A stretch of DNA of 64,000 nt from Paulinella micropora (GCA_009731375.1 BJOX01000040.1:95586-159585), one strand, 5' to 3'; positions 50,910 through 61,622 are shown, numbered from the stretch's first letter. Numbers and translations: made by a program. Notes: a model not told the origin generated them from the sequence alone.

Positions 50910-51746
50910 GGTCATTTCCAACCAGCGCTCGAATGCTTCCATCTGGCCGAACAGCCCCGTCGTGCGCTTTTCTGTCTACTACTCCACCTTTGGACCGCCC
51001 ACCCGCTTCAGCCCGCCGCCATCCCGCATTCCGATCAGTCTCGTGCACAGATCCAGCATCTGCTCAACGTCGTTGCACCTGCTCTCTTGCGGACGGTGCA
51101 CCAGGAGGGCCATCACTGGGAGGACGAGGAGGATCGCGCGCCCCTTCCTTTTGAATTGATGGCTGGGCCTCGTCTCTGTGCGGATGCGGCGCGGACCGAG
51201 CTGGCTTTCTTCCAGAGCAAAGGCGACCCCGTTGAGCTGTTTGAACTGGCCTCGAAAGCCAAGGCCAAGCAACTGATCCGTCTGCGGTTTTGTGCCCTGT
51301 TTCGCGCCATGCAGGCCTTATGTGCACATGGTAATACGAGGAGCTCGAGGCTGGACGGAGATACGCGAAAGGGAAATCGGGCTGAGCTCGTGTTTGATGT
51401 GGCAGCAGTGGCTAAGGAGCTGCGGCAGGCTGCCCAGGAGGTGACTACTGCGTTGGAGCAATGGCAGCGCGACGAGCAGGGTTTTATGCAGCTCTGCGCG
51501 TGTCTGTCGCTCGTACTCGTAGCTCCTGTCAGCACAAACAAGGATAGGTGTGAGATCGACCTGCGAGCACGCGCTTGGCTGCCGCCCAGCGAGGTCAAAA
51601 GCAATGTCCAGAACCTGCGACAGCTGGATGAGCATTGGCAAAAGCATATGGGCCAGTGCCTTACGGTGACAATTGGTCAGGAAGAAAAGCATGAGAGAAG
51701 CATCCAACCAGCCAAGATCGCAGCCGCTATGGAGGGCTATGCGAAA
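50910..51746 (+). CDS. Large gene exon, long helical region
   Basis: 279 codons in phase 0 after ctcag. Begins with the repeat-like GHFQPALECFHLAEQPRRALFCLL and continues as mixed helical sequence with no catalytic motif. Ends in phase 0 at gcgaaa|gtacag if the CT-rich cag at 51828 is the acceptor. That choice leads to a stop at 51865-51867, so the connection to the next exon is unresolved. Confidence 0.75.
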
Positions 51747-51861
51747 GTACAGGCCTCTGGCTGCCCACTGCGACACCGAGCTTGTTCTGCGAGAGCTGCC
51801 TGAGCACTTTCGCTCTCTCTGTCTGCAGCTCTTTCGACAGGCACTGGTCAAACAAACCAAG

Positions 51862-51998
51862 GCTTGAAAGCGTTGCACGTGTCGCTGTGGGGGCCAGATC
51901 AGGCCGCAATTGAAGAGATTTTTCCTGTAGCGAGCGGAGTGGTAGCTCTCTACGGTCTCATTTCCACTTTCAACGAGCAATCCGATGCTATTGACGTT
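51862..51998 (+). CDS. Large gene exon, unresolved 5' boundary
   Basis: Frame reads SLWGPDQAAIEEIFPVASGVVALYGLIS and ends in phase 0 at gacgtt|gtaagc. A protein-like stretch (ELVLRELPEHFRSLCLQLFRQALVK, 51770-51860) in another frame directly precedes it, so one or two indels or a misread intron lie between. Confidence 0.45.
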
Positions 51999-52048
51999 GT
52001 AAGCGTTGCTGTCTTTAGCTTTTTGTTCCCGCTTGTACGTCCTCCCAG

Positions 52049-52563
52049 GGCCGATCTTCCGCCTTGGGCGTGGGTGAGGATGAGGTGGCGGGTCACACCA
52101 GACATGAAGGCCTGGCTGCAAAAAGGCATTTCGCAGGATTCTGCACAGGGTATTATGCAGCCTTCTTCCGAGGTGGCGATCTCACTGGCAGAGATCTGGC
52201 TGTGGCATTCCAAGGCCGAACGGATGCCCTGCATCAATTGCCTGCCTGCCAGCCAAGAACAAGAAGAAGAGAAAGAGGATGGGGATGATCAGGAGGAGGG
52301 ACAAAGGGGAGACCAGAAGAAAGATGCTGACAAGGGCGCACATGCCAACAAAGAGAGAAAAGAGATGTTGGGTAAGAAGATCTCTTCTGCCATCGACAGA
52401 CTCAATAAGGTGCGCCATTATATGGCGACTAAACTCTGCCAGGACACTAAAATCTTGCAGGGGAAACCAGCATACTTTGCGGAGCAGACGAAAATTTTCC
52501 AACAATTGCAGGCCGAGGAAACCAAACTCGTGGCGTTTGTGGCTGCTATGAGTCTGTCGGAAG
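52049..52563 (+). CDS. Large gene exon, frame change inside
   Basis: After cctcccag. Phase continuity selects the frame GHTRHEGLAAKRHFAGFCTGYY up to about 52250. After that the protein-like frame is another one (KKISSAIDRLNKVRHYMATKL ... KLVAFVAAMSLSEA). An acidic Glu/Asp/Lys tract lies at the switch. It ends near gaagc|gtacgc. Two exons or an indel are possible. Confidence 0.5.
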
Positions 52564-52756
52564 CGTACGCTGACTTCGCCCATCCTTTCCTGCTTCTTAA
52601 AACACCCATACCCACATGCACATATGCACACATGCATGCTCACACGCACACACACACACACACACATGCACACATACACACAGACAAAGACAAAGACACA
52701 GACACGGACACACACACACACACACACATACAAAGCTTCACATTCTTCTTTGCCAG

Positions 52757-52893
52757 AGTACAAGAAGAACGCAATGCAGATCGTGAGATTCGCCAGGCAT
52801 CGCCGGAAAAGACTGCGCTGGACCGAGGCATGGATGATCTCATTCAAGACCCCTTGTGGAAATCCCTCAATCGATCCTTCAGGGCTTGGAGTG

Positions 52894-52895
<2 letters not shown>
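52757..52895 (+). CDS. Large gene exon, charged helix
   Basis: 46 codons ending in phase 0 at agtgag|gtctct, matching the next exon. Reads EERNADREIRQASPEKTALDRGMDDLIQDPLWKSLN. It lies between introns made of CA and CT arrays. Confidence 0.6.
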
Positions 52896-52946
<51 letters not shown>

Positions 52947-53114
52947 GCGCGCGCGCTCTCTCTCTCTCTCTCTCACACACACACATCTCTCTCTCGCTCT
53001 CTCTCTCTCTCTCTCACTCTCTCTCTCTCTCTCTCTCGCTCTCGCTCTTGCTCTCTGGATTCTGCCTTTTTCTTCTTTTGCGCATGCACTCACGCAATAT
53101 CTCCTTGACGACAG

Positions 53115-53605
53115 ACCATCCGCTTGGTGTGCGACGGGCGAGCGGAGGGCAGAGACATCGACCAGACGCTGCTGCTGATGTGGGCAGAGAAGCTTGCGTG
53201 TCTGGGCTGCTGGATGCTGCGCACGCCAGCAGAAGCACTTCTACCCGAGGAATACGTGTGGGATTTCTTGGCGCACCGCCCCCGAGCCTTGACCAGGCTA
53301 CTGCGCTGTGTGGCCAGGACGCGTAACACGGATGGGTTTGCTAAAGTAAGGTCGATGTTGGTCGATATGTGCAAAGTGTTGATGAACTGGATTACAAGCG
53401 GCGCGGCGGTCAGCCCACAACGAGGGGACGCGGAGAAAGCAACAGAGGCGAAGAGAGGGAAAACCTCGGGAAAACGCAGCGTGGGGCAATTGCCACGCGA
53501 CTGCAAGGAAATGGACAAACAGCTACAGATCGTTCAGCGACAAGCGGTCTGTTTGCTGGTCGTGGCCGTAAACGTGGACAACTTCGATTTGAGGGACATG
53601 ATTCG
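53115..53605 (+). CDS. Large gene exon, helical region
   Basis: 163 codons plus two bases (phase 2), between cgacag and attcg|gtagct. The protein includes LLLMWAEKLACLGCWMLRTPAEALLPEEYVWDFLAHRP, typical of the late helical region of TRANK1-type proteins, then a basic linker and a hydrophobic AVCLLVVAVNVDNFDL segment. No motif assigned. Confidence 0.72.
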
Positions 53606-53667
53606 GTAGCTTGCCTTGATCTTCATTCAGAAAGCTGTCGACACCGTTTGCTTTGATATGTGGACAG

Positions 53668-54133
53668 GTATTGGAACACGGCAATCTTTCCACCCTGCGG
53701 CCCGGGGCCCCAGATACAAAATAGCGACAGGGTCCGCGTATCCTGGCTACTGCAGCATCAAAGCAACTTGTCCTTTCTGCGGAAACCCTTGCTTGCGGAG
53801 TCGCTTGTGGAGGACATGGTGCGCGGCCTGCAAGAGGTAGACCGGCCGCTGCTGCACCTGCAGGCCTTGCAGAACGCTCACTCCAGCGCGCCAAGTGTGG
53901 GCCAGCGCGCATCACGTCCTGGGCCAAAGCTATCCACAGGCAGGGAGAAAGTGGAGGTAGTTTGTGCACAGATCGGCCGAGGTGACAAGGCCCAGTTTAC
54001 TCTTCATGTTCTGGCGGAGAAGCGCGGGTGTCTGTCGCTCTTTCCAAAGCCGTCCCTGCTGGATGCCAGCGCGGATGTATACGCGCCTCAGGAAGGCGCA
54101 GAGGAGCAAGTCTGCGCTCGGCCGGTGTGCAAG
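53668..54133 (+). CDS. Large gene exon, helical region
   Basis: The first base completes the phase-2 codon, then 155 codons to gtgcaag|gtcgat. Helices (LVEDMVRGLQEVDRPLLHLQALQNA) and a beta-rich part (KAQFTLHVLAEKRGCLSLFPKPSLLD). No domain recognised. Confidence 0.72.
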
Positions 54134-54413
54134 GTCGATGTCTTGCCCATCTTATCGTTTCTCATAGTATTGCAAAAGCAGGCTTATCCTAACATGCATG
54201 CGCGAGCCGCAACGAGGGAACACATTCACTGTCACATGCTAACGAGACTAGCCGATCAGCCCACAAAATATCAAAATAGCTTTCCGGAATTTTTGTTTGT
54301 CATATACACAATCGTTCTTTTTCTGCAAACCCGCTTTACTCGTTACTATGCGTATTGCCCTGCCTTCAATATCTGCTTTGTTTGTTCCCATCGTATGCCA
54401 TTCTTCTTGCCAG

Positions 54414-54581
54414 GCGAAGTTCGTTGCTGGTTCAGGATCTAAATGTCACTGTGGGCTGGCAATCTACCACAGCCCCGCATGCAAAAAACAAGACAAAAAG
54501 CGGCACAGCAAATTCTGTGGTTCGCGCAAGCATAAGAGCCGCGCGCTCCTCTCGTTCGCGTTCGTGGCCAAGCTGCTCAAG
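54414..54581 (+). CDS. Large gene exon, MYND-like zinc finger
   Basis: 56 codons, phase 0 on both sides. KCHCGLAIYHSPACKKQDKKRHSKFC has the spaced Cys/His of a MYND-type finger (C-x-C, then C, then H-x3-C near the end). The first Cys pair is compact (one residue between) and a canonical Cys is replaced by His, so the fold is inferred. MYND fingers bind proline-rich peptides in partner proteins. Confidence 0.75.
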
Positions 54582-54780
54582 GTCTAGACATGCATCTTTG
54601 TCTGTTATTCTGATTTAACATGAGCGAATAATTTGTACATCTTGCCGCCATTTGCATTTTATTTATTTCCAAATGTCCCTACTGTTGGAATAGGGTTCCA
54701 TAACCATTTACACAGGAAACCCTCATCCCGCATATGCACAATGAATACGCAAACTCTGCAGAAGATATCTTTTCTCGCAG

Positions 54781-54907
54781 ATATTCTCTGGTCGCGCCGT
54801 GCGAGCTCGCGCGCGCGTGTATGAGCTGCGGCACCAAACGCCTGGACTGAAGAAGCAACGTGTGCTGGAGAGGCAGTGCGCAAACCTCGTCAAGGCGCTT
54901 AGTCAAA
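54781..54907 (+). CDS. Large gene exon, basic helix
   Basis: 42 codons plus one base. Arg-rich start (FSGRAVRARARVYELRHQ) and a charged helix (LKKQRVLERQCANLVKALSQ). Acceptor ctcgcag, donor caaa|gtaggg. The next intron ends in poly-C and a gap (55033-55042). Confidence 0.65.
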
Positions 54908-55001
54908 GTAGGGATTACTGTTTGCATCAATATTTTTGCCTCTGCGCCTGTTCTTTATCCGTTTCCTTCCGTGCTTGTTCTTTGTCTGCCTTTGTTGACA
55001 T

Positions 55002-55032
<31 letters not shown>

Positions 55033-55052
55033 NNNNNNNNNNCATTTTGCAG

Positions 55053-55190
55053 AGTCTCCTGCAGTGACACTATCACCTCAGTACCAAGGCGCACTTGTGG
55101 ACTCTACCTCCGTCTCGCTTTGTCTCCAGCTGCAGCACACCGTGATAGATGTCCAGAAAGCGCTCGACTCCGAAACCGCCGCAAACCACG
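55053..55190 (+). CDS. Large gene exon
   Basis: Completes the phase-1 codon and runs 45 codons to a phase-1 donor (accacg|gtagct). Reads PQYQGALVDSTSVSLCLQLQHTVIDVQKALDSE. No domain recognised. Confidence 0.65.
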
Positions 55191-55314
55191 GTAGCTAGAC
55201 TTATAGGTAGATGCGCAAATACGTAGAAGTATCTTTCCAGCCTAAAGCACATCAACGCACTCAAGGATTGAGCGAAAGAAAAATTGATCCACAAGGCCAT
55301 GTGATTATTAAGAT

Positions 55315-55339
55315 ATGCATGTACATATACATATACATG

Positions 55340-55415
<76 letters not shown>

Positions 55416-55452
55416 CTACATATACTTATACATATACATATACATGTACATG

Positions 55453-55532
<80 letters not shown>

Positions 55533-55683
55533 TATATAAATATACACACATATACATACACATATACATACACATATACATATACATATACATATTACAT
55601 ATACATATACATATACATGTATGCACGTACGTACGTACTTGATTACTTACGTACGTACGATAAACATACACATACACATACGC

Positions 55684-55749
<66 letters not shown>

Positions 55750-55804
55750 GTACATGTACATAGACATATACATAGACATAGACATAGACATAACATAGAC
55801 ATAG

Positions 55805-55862
<58 letters not shown>

Positions 55863-55870
55863 GTTTGCGT
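55315..55870. repeat. TACATA array in an intron
   Basis: Hexanucleotide TACATA/CATATA repeats, with short CATGTA variants. They are split by a palindromic ACGTACGTAC block around 55625-55660 and followed by CATAGA units. The array lies in intron 55191-56453. Confidence 0.95.
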
Positions 55871-56453
55871 GTACATGCGCCTAAATACATATGCAGTCCT
55901 ACATATACACGAATCATGCGCGTATGCACAGATGCACGTACACAGAAATATACACATGTGCACAACCACACACATAGGTATAAAATTACATATGAACAAA
56001 CATTTACATATAGTAAACTGATGCGCACATCATATTATATGCACATTAAATCAAAATTCATATCGTCAAGTACACTAGCAAATGCTAACCACATGGTTGT
56101 GCAAGCAATGTGTGTTATATATATGTATGTATGGAAATGTTATGCTCATTTCTGCATATGCATATACATGTATATTATATAATATGCATAGACACATAAT
56201 ACATGCACAGACACATGTATATGATATATTATGCTCACACATTTACACGCACATACACAGGCACGCGCACATACACAGGCACGCATACACCAAAACCACG
56301 CATGTATGTACCTATCCGCGTGCACAAATGTATATGTGTGATGCATTTACAAACATGCGTGCTCTCACGCGCATATATATAATTTAGTACAAACGCGCAT
56401 GCACACGTGAACTTATAGTCTAAATAAAAATATGGTTGGTTGGAAACGCGCAG

Positions 56454-56626
56454 GTGGTAAGGCTGGCCATTCACATGTCAAGAAAGAACATACCAGCATC
56501 GCAGACTTCGAAAAGAGTTGCCAACACCAGGGCTGGGTGCCGCGTGCGAAGACGTGGCTGAAGTGGCTGGTGGCGCAGAGAGAATTCTTCGAGCTACGGC
56601 AGGGGCAGGAGCCCACCTACAACAAG
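56454..56626 (+). CDS. Large gene exon, Trp/Lys-rich helix
   Basis: Completes the phase-1 codon; 57 codons to aacaag|gttagt in phase 0. Reads FEKSCQHQGWVPRAKTWLKWLVAQREFFELRQ, a compact helical segment. Function unknown. Confidence 0.7.
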
Positions 56627-56703
56627 GTTAGTAAAATTTACGCACCACGCGATTTCTTGTTGTTTCATACAAAGGCTATCCTTAGGAGAAATGGCACGCA
56701 CAG

Positions 56704-58305
56704 GGAAGTTTGGAAAGATTCGTCACTGTTCGCACCTTGGTGCAGCAAAAGCTCGACCAGACACGCGCCAAGTGGCAAGCGGAAGCAGCATTCCCGTTGC
56801 GAGACTGGGACCCGCGCGGAGGAGGTCTTTCATTTCCCAGTTCGGTCGCTTCGGTAAGCATCTCTGAGCCCAGCGATGAAAGCAATCCTCTCGTCCCCGT
56901 AGCCAACCATCCTCCAAAGCAGCGCAGTGCCGCGGGATCCGAAGGAACGGGCAAGAGGGTGAATGGAAGCACGGTCGCACGGAAGGGCAAGCAGGGACAA
57001 GGGCGGCGTACAAACACAGTGGAGAGCTCTCACAGTGATGCAGTCAGCGATGGCAGAATCATAAAAAATGAGGATGGTGTGTTTGCAACGCAACGCAACC
57101 AAGGCTTGCGAGCTCAGTTTGCATTTGCCCCCAACGCTGCATACAGCGCCCCAATATCTGCGATGCACAGCCAAGCACAAACTCCGATCTTAAGTCAAGC
57201 ACAGCTGCAACAAGCCCCACTCCCAGGCCACTCCAATTCCGCACTTAGCTTTAGTTCGACTCAAGTGCAAGCTCCGACAACCACGATAGATAAAGCAATT
57301 TCAGCAGGAGCAATCAGACCGTCGACATTGGCGATACCAAAAGCATCATCAGCAACGGCTCTGACTTTGCATCAAGGCTCTCCGTCTCTCATCCCAATTC
57401 ATGGGGATTTGCTGCCTTCCAGGTCTTTCCAGACCCCAAGCAAGTCCCAGACTAAGCAGAAGCCAACCGCTTCCAGAGAACATGGAGCTGCTGATGGCAT
57501 GGCAAAGAGCATGGCCGATACAAGTACTAATTCAATGCGTTCTGGTTCAGCAGCGGGGTGTCTCATCGCAACCGGCAGTTCCGCACGCGTCAAGCCGCCG
57601 GAGGCCATGCCTGCCCCCAGTGGGGACGCTAACAATCTAGCCTCTAGTACTGCTGCAGCAACGTTGAATATGAACGATCAGGGGAATCGTGTAGACGCTT
57701 CCACGAGTGCAAGCAAGAAGAGAAAGAAGAAAAAGAAAAAGGGGGATCATGGAGCGGCACCAGCTTCAGACAAGGCGTTGCAATCGCAAGGCAGCAGACA
57801 CATCGAACAAGAGGCAAACGGAATTCTGCAGCGCAAGGAGACACAACAAGAGCTTTCTTTGCGTGCGCAATGTGGGGGTGTCTCTGGGCTGGCTGATATA
57901 TCAGAGCTATCTGACAAGGCTGCAAAGAAGGCCTTGAAGCGTCGGCAGGCAGAAGAAGAAGGCATCGCGGAGAAGCTGCGCAGCAAGTTCGCACAGTTCA
58001 ACAACTCTCGTCAACATCTGTTAATGCTGTTCGATTTGCTATTTCGCTTCATGCTGCCGGATGTCTTGGACCAGGGGCCAGTGATGGCTGCGCTGGTAAG
58101 CATCGTTTATAGAGAAGGCAATCACACAGGCGACACGGCAATCAGCACCGTCAATCTTTGCCTGGAGATCGACGAGGAACACAAGCAAAAGCGGGGAGAT
58201 TGGTTGGTGGATGTGCGTTGGAGCGGCAGGAAACTGCTCGGTGCTGCGGGCTATGGGCGCGCGAGTTGCTCTCTGGCGGTCCTGCTGGGCCAACAGTGCA
58301 TGCAG
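56704..58305 (+). CDS. Large gene exon, long disordered linker
   Basis: 534 codons, phase 0. After a short helix (LVQQKLDQTRAKWQAEAAF) the next 350 residues are Ser/Thr/Gln/Ala/Pro-rich with no predicted fold. A basic run (KKRKKKKKK, about 57717-57741) could be a nuclear localisation signal. The end is helical (KKALKRRQAEEEGIAEKLRSKFAQF) and may fold again. The region after 58095 is open and protein-like, so I kept it in the exon rather than using the earlier donor at 58096. Confidence 0.75.
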
Positions 58306-58581
58306 GTCGCCAATAATATTTCTTTCCTCAAGGCAACAACTCAATTTGCATAAGCAACCCTTCGCTGTGCACGCAAAAGGGTTGTGTTGGGATATTATGT
58401 CGGTGGTCATTATATGTATAATGATTCGAATTACGTATCATACGCATATATATAAATATGTGTATTGTAACACTGCTAGATATACATATACGTATACATG
58501 TACATACGCGTGCACGTTTAAAAGTATACGTTATTAACTTTACATGTATCATGTGCAATTTTTTTATTGTATTCTCGTCAG

Positions 58582-58719
58582 GTCCTCCAGCCCTACCTAG
58601 ACGGTCTAGGCTCTTCCAAGGCGCAGCCGCTGTCGGCGTCGGTGGTGGGCGAGCAAGAGCGCATACTCGGAACTGCGCGCCTGGCACGACACTTTCTACG
58701 AGTCATGACCGAGCCGTCT
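58582..58719 (+). CDS. Large gene exon, tail region
   Basis: 46 codons in phase 0 after ctcgtcag, reading VLQPYLDGLGSSKAQ ... RILGTARLARHFLRVM. The donor (ccgtct|gttcca) is weak. It precedes a 3.2-kb intron filled with repeats. Confidence 0.55.
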
Positions 58720-58843
58720 GTTCCATATCATAGCACATTCACTACTACTATTATCATCATTATTGTCATTATTATTATTATCCCTGAAAAGTGTTGGAGT
58801 AGGGGGTGGGAGTTTGAGGGGAGGGGGAAAATGGAAATTGTGT

Positions 58844-58898
<55 letters not shown>

Positions 58899-58920
58899 AC
58901 ACATATTTTTNNNNNNNNNN

Positions 58921-59400
58921 TGGGAGCTCATATTGGCAGGGTGGCTAGCCCCAGACTCGACGTTGATGCTGGTACAAACTTTTTTGGAATTCACGCAAAT
59001 ATTTGCGTTAGGGCAGTGTCCTGAATGCCAGGTTCCTTGTTTTTTTCCGCACCCCTATCGGAATAAATCATGGTTTGTGTGAACCAGGAGGAGTTGGGAG
59101 CTCACATTCGCAGGGTGGCTAGCCCCAGACTCAATGTTGATGCTGGTATGATTTTTTTGGAATTCACGCAAATATTTTGTTAGGGGAGTGTCCTGAATGC
59201 CAAAATTCCTTGTTTTTTTAGCTATTTTCCGCACTCCTATCGGAATAAATCATGGTTTGTGTGAACCAGGAGTTGGGAGCTCATATTGACAGGGTGGCTA
59301 GCTACAGACTAGATCGTGATGCTGATATAAATTTCCAGAATTCACGCAAATATTTGCGTTAGGGTGTCCTGAATGCCGAAATTCCTTGTTTTTTTAGCAG
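58921..59400. repeat. About 175-bp tandem repeat, three copies
   Basis: Copies at 58921-59094, 59095-59273 and 59274-about 59400 each begin TGGGAGCTCA and include GGGTGGCTAGC, AATTCACGCAAATATTT and ATCGGAATAAATCATGG. The third is truncated. They lie in the large intron directly after a gap (58911-58920). Confidence 0.9.
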
Positions 59401-59975
59401 TACTTGCCGGTGCCTCCGGCAGTTGAACGTACGGGGCAGGAGGGGACCGGGGGCCACTCCCCCCGGGAACCCCAGCCCGGCAATTGTACGTACCCGTTGT
59501 GGTCGCGGGTGGCACGCAAACCAGAAAATTGAGGTCTTGTGCCACCAGGCGCCGTTTGCGCACACCAGAGGGAGTTAGCGGCTGATATTTGGTGTATCTG
59601 ACACTTTTTGATGAGCTGTCTTCGAAAATATAAAAATTATGGCGCTGGGTGGCGTAAAAACCAGAAAATTTAGGTTTTTGCACCACCAGGCGCCGTTCGC
59701 GCACACTAGAGGGAGTTTGAGGCCGTGCGCTCTCTTCGGAGATAAAAAAGTTTTGGTGGCGGGTGGCACAAAAACCAGAGATTTTATCTTTTTGTGTCAC
59801 AAGAGCTTACACTTGCGTTCTGCTGGTACCTCCGGCAATTGAACATACCCTGTCGACGGGGAAGGGGGGGTCCGAGGGGCCCTTCCCCCCAGGAACCCCA
59901 GCCCGGGGGGGGGCTGGCGGGGTTTGGTGCGCGAAGCGCACCGCAAACCATCCTTTCAGATGTTGGCGCAGCCCC

Positions 59976-59978
<3 letters not shown>
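59401..59978. repeat. Dispersed GC-rich repeat with internal duplications
   Basis: The segment CCTCCGGCA(G/A)TTGAACGTAC occurs at about 59411 and 59829, and a GGGTGGC(A/G) ... AAACCAGA-type block occurs three times (about 59508, 59648, 59760). The unit ends just before an ATT tail, so it may be a further non-LTR type repeat. Confidence 0.65.

Positions 59979-60056
<78 letters not shown>
59979..60056. repeat. ATT array
   Basis: ATT trinucleotides between the preceding repeat and the first SINE. They are probably the tail of the preceding repeat. Confidence 0.95.
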
Positions 60057-60440
60057 GGACACCGTGATAGCCCAGTGGTCAAGTTCTACCATCTGGGCCC
60101 TGTCGCCAGTTCGATTCCCGTCGGTGCCACCAGTATTTTCATTGAACATACCGGTCCGTCTGGAAGTGTTGGAACTGCCCGTGCGGGGGTGTCATTAGAG
60201 CCTATCGTCAATTCTTCGTACTCCCCTCACGGGTGAGACGATGGAGGCGCATGTGCAGATTTGCATCAGCCATTGACAGAGAAGCACTATTATTATTATT
60301 ATTATTGTTATAACTATTACTATTATTATTGTTATTATTATTATTATTATTATTATTGTTGTTGTTGTTGTTGTTGTTATTATTATTATTATTATTATTA
60401 TAATTCTCATTATTATTATTATTACTATTATTATTACTAT
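60057..60440 (+). mobile_element. tRNA-derived SINE, copy 1, with ATT tail
   Basis: The first 76 bases (60057-60132) are tRNA-like. They have A box TAGCCCAGTGG, B box AGTTCGATTCC with a TTCGATT loop at the canonical position, and a 3' CGGTGCC-A-CCA end. The CGGTGCC pairs perfectly with the 5' end once one extra A (third base) is ignored. A 150-base body follows, then an ATT tail (about 60287-60440). The T stem is degenerate, so this is a retroposed tRNA relative and not a working tRNA gene. RNA polymerase III would read the boxes, and retrotransposition needs a partner LINE. Confidence 0.8.
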
Positions 60441-60443
60441 TTT

Positions 60444-60530
60444 GGACACCGTGATAGCCCAGTGGTCAAGTTCTACCATCTGGGCCCTGTCGCCAGTTCG
60501 ATTCCCGTCGGTGCCACCAGTATTTTCATT
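60444..60530 (+). mobile_element. tRNA-derived SINE, copy 2, cut by a gap
   Basis: Repeats 60057-60143 identically, including both promoter boxes and CCA, starting within the ATT tail of copy 1. It is truncated by the gap at 60531-60743. Confidence 0.85.
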
Positions 60531-60743
60531 NNNNNNNNNNNNNNNNNNNNNNNNNNNNNNNNNNNNNNNNNNNNNNNNNNNNNNNNNNNNNNNNNNNNNN
60601 NNNNNNNNNNNNNNNNNNNNNNNNNNNNNNNNNNNNNNNNNNNNNNNNNNNNNNNNNNNNNNNNNNNNNNNNNNNNNNNNNNNNNNNNNNNNNNNNNNNN
60701 NNNNNNNNNNNNNNNNNNNNNNNNNNNNNNNNNNNNNNNNNNN

Positions 60744-60966
60744 CTAGGGAGTACATAGGCCATCGGTCCCTTTCCATGGGCTGATTGGTATAAAGCTCCT
60801 AGAGTAATGTTCTATGCCGTCACTTCCTTTATTCCACCGATTGGTGTGGAGACTTTCCTTNNNNNNNNNNNNNNNNNNNNNNNNNNNNNNNNNNNNNNNN
60901 NNNNNNNNNNNNNNNNNNNNNNNNNNATTACTATTATCATTATCATTATTATTATCATCATCATCA

Positions 60967-60999
<33 letters not shown>

Positions 61000-61437
61000 T
61001 ATCATTATTATTATTATTATCATTATTATTCAGCCCAATGGCCTCAAGGCGTTAAACTGTGACGCCAACTCATAACCCTTTGGTGGTAGATGCTGGGGAG
61101 GAGGGTCGTTGCGCGCGTAAAAGATCTTAAACTCCGCATATGCTGGTTGATAGCCCAGGACCCAGCAGACACCAGATTGTTATGGGTGGGGTTTCGAGGC
61201 AGCTCTAGCAACCGCGCTTGGTGTATGCACTTGCACATTCGGTGACGTCTTGCAAGAGGTTGCTGGGACTGCGGAATAACCTCGGCTTAGTGCAGTCTTG
61301 CCCTCAGGAGCTCCATCGGTGGCCCCGATCATCAGGCGAGAGACTGACACGGGGGGGTGGAGGACCTCGAACAAGGGTATTGGAGGCTTATGTCCGTTGA
61401 GGATATGCCATTAGCTGCATCAGTACGCCTCAGATAT

Positions 61438-61440
<3 letters not shown>
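60744..61440. repeat. ATT-tailed repeat and ATT array
   Basis: 117 bases of unique DNA, a gap (60861-60926), an ATT/ATC array (60927-61030), and then a 410-base segment (61031-61440) ending in a new ATT array. That segment contains a TAGCCCAGG word (61150-61158) resembling an A box but no convincing B box. It could be another SINE family. Confidence 0.6.
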
Positions 61441-61495
<55 letters not shown>

Positions 61496-61543
61496 TACTA
61501 TTATTATTATTATTATTATTACTATTACTATTATTAGTATTAA

Positions 61544-61594
<51 letters not shown>

Positions 61595-61622
61595 CATTAC
61601 CATTATTATCATTATTATTATT
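61441..61622. repeat. ATT array with ACT variants
   Basis: ATT trinucleotides with scattered variants, the tail of the preceding repeat. It lies in the last large intron of the large gene. Confidence 0.95.

Noticed and set aside
60057-60132. Functional tRNA gene
   Set aside because: Promoter boxes and the acceptor stem are present, but the T stem has mismatches, an extra base sits in the acceptor, CCA is encoded, and the unit recurs as part of a larger repeat. A SINE head explains it better.
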